A DNA stretch of 64,000 bases. Source: DAINRZ01 sp964634885 (GTDB taxonomy: Bacteria > Bacteroidota > Ignavibacteria > Kapaibacteriales > UBA2268). Below, piece by piece: positions 63,303 to 64,000 of this stretch. The stretch spans positions 1-64,000 of the forward strand of contig CAZWLN010000012.1 of assembly GCA_964634885.1 (NCBI GenBank), written 5' to 3'. Both the position numbers and the translations under genes were made by a program. Each line of letters begins with the position of its first letter. The stretch's first letter is position 1. The notes under the pieces were generated by a model. The model had not been told where the DNA came from. It did no database searches and saw only the letters and a program-made list of their open reading frames with translations.

Positions 63303-64000
63303 TTATACAGTAACGGCTTCGTCCTGGTAAGTATCGCCGATGTCGGAATACTCTTCACCGCCGTGGGCCTCAGAGTCGCTTTCTTTCACAACTTCTTTGT
63401 GGCCGAAGATGTTTCCGATCTCGCTGATGACTTTCATCTCCTGGTATTTCCTTAGTCCGGTACCGGCAGGAATTAACTGTCCGAGAATGATGTTCTCTTT
63501 CAGGCCGACGAGCATATCGACTTTGGCAGCAACAGCAGCGTCGGAGAGCACCCTTGTCGTTTCCTGGAACGAGGCAGCCGACAGCCAGCTCTCCGTAGAA
63601 AGCGAAGCCTGGGTGATGCCGAGTAACAGAGGATCGGCAATTGCCGGTTCGGCGGGCCTGAACTGTGCCTGGTTCTTACCTTTGCGCTTGATTTCAGAAT
63701 TGGTCTCTCTAACCTTCCTGCGCGGAACAATCTGGCCTTCTTTGAGTTTGGAATCGCCGGGATCGGTGATTACAACGTGTGTTTTAAGCCTGTCGTTTTC
63801 GTCGAGCAGCTTAATCCTGTCGATATTGTCGTTCTCGAGGAAGATGGAGTCGCCGGTGTCGATGACACGGGCTTTCTGGAGCATCTGCCTGACGATTACT
63901 TCGATGTGCTTATCATTGATCTTTACACCCTGCATACGGTAAACTTCCTGAATCTCATTTACAAGATATTCCTGTACGGCGTGAGGGCCTTTGATCCGGA
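63303..64000 (-). CDS. rpoC: RNA polymerase beta' subunit, C-terminal part (cut by window edge)
   Basis: The last 231 codons of rpoC; the gene runs off the right edge. VYRMQGVKINDKHIEVIVRQ, RPAEPAIADPLLLGITQASL, then STESWLSAASFQETTRVLSD and KENIILGQLIPAGTGLRKYQ are standard beta' C-terminal motifs, followed by a short acidic tail ending EAVTV. Catalytic parts lie outside the window. rpoC lies away from the str operon here, separated by at least 32 kb in this orientation. Confidence 0.97.
   Translation of the reverse strand, partial: RIKGPHAVQEYLVNEIQEVYRMQGVKINDKHIEVIVRQMLQKARVIDTGDSIFLENDNIDRIKLLDENDRLKTHVVITDPGDSKLKEGQIVPRRKVRETNSEIKRKGKNQAQFRPAEPAIADPLLLGITQASLSTESWLSAASFQETTRVLSDAAVAAKVDMLVGLKENIILGQLIPAGTGLRKYQEMKVISEIGNIFGHKEVVKESDSEAHGGEEYSDIGDTYQDEAVTV

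Noticed and set aside
63000..63330. Small ORF starting MFILFGEHLPGQ after obgE
   Set aside because: It reads across the T9SS-domain remnant in a different frame and runs through the terminator; the remnant frame matches a known domain, this one does not.

Overview
The window comes from a Gram-negative bacterium of the Bacteroidota/FCB group, probably near the Ignavibacteria/Kapabacteria/Chlorobi side; I cannot place it further. Signs are type IX secretion (T9SS) C-terminal sorting domains on several exported proteins, a TonB-dependent receptor with a carboxypeptidase-like N-terminal domain, DUF5777, YceI and DUF2723 families, a bL36 without zinc cysteines, a str operon joined directly to the S10-spc-alpha cluster, and one good match to the Bacteroidota promoter TTTG-N20-TAnnTTTG upstream of rpsL. 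No tRNA, rRNA, IS element, integrase or CRISPR array was seen.

Layout. 1-440: non-coding, with a 21-bp tandem repeat and dispersed palindromes. 441-6715 (+): CapA-like lipoprotein, small retropepsin-like protease, translationally coupled POT peptide transporter and M28 peptidase, and a frameshifted AlbA/Schlafen-like ATPase regulator. 6850-9098 (-): exported three-gene unit (DUF5777 barrel, YceI, FN3-like protein), divergent from an EamA transporter. 10299-31474 (-): about 21 kb of translation genes, in transcription order a mitochondrial-like EF-G (spdEFG1 type), rpsL, rpsG, a second EF-G, tuf, the S10 operon, the spc operon with secY, map, infA and rpmJ, then rpsM, rpsK, rpoA and rplQ. rpsD is missing from its usual place between rpsK and rpoA. 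rpmJ (38 aa) and rpmD (59 aa) were read directly from the sequence.

31475-49011: an intergenic stretch, a TonB-dependent receptor (+), then on the minus strand a discoidin/NADase-type domain protein, an alkaline phosphatase, and a run of large exported proteins (beta-helix, EYWFD-repeat T9SS cargo, ELWxxDGT-repeat T9SS cargo, kelch protein, HYR-domain T9SS cargo), then an overlapping operon of ECF sigma factor, anti-sigma-like membrane protein and M48-TPR protease. 50892-53803 (-): PAS histidine kinase with a cysteine cluster and a PQQ-like propeller lipoprotein.

53945-62990 (+): a compact unit queF, queD, DUF2723, ruvB, cupin, radA, a large acidic protein of unknown function, and obgE. ruvB has no ATG, GTG or TTG start; ACG preceded by AGGA is the best candidate. 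The right edge holds an orphan T9SS sorting-domain remnant, a bidirectional terminator and the 3' end of rpoC (-).

The most interesting points are the pair of EF-Gs that look like the spdEFG1/spdEFG2 (mitochondrial-like) division of labour inside the str operon, the sigma/anti-sigma/M48-protease module, the acidic protein between radA and obgE, the ACG start of ruvB, and the loss of rpsD from the alpha operon. No wholly new defence or mobile system is apparent.
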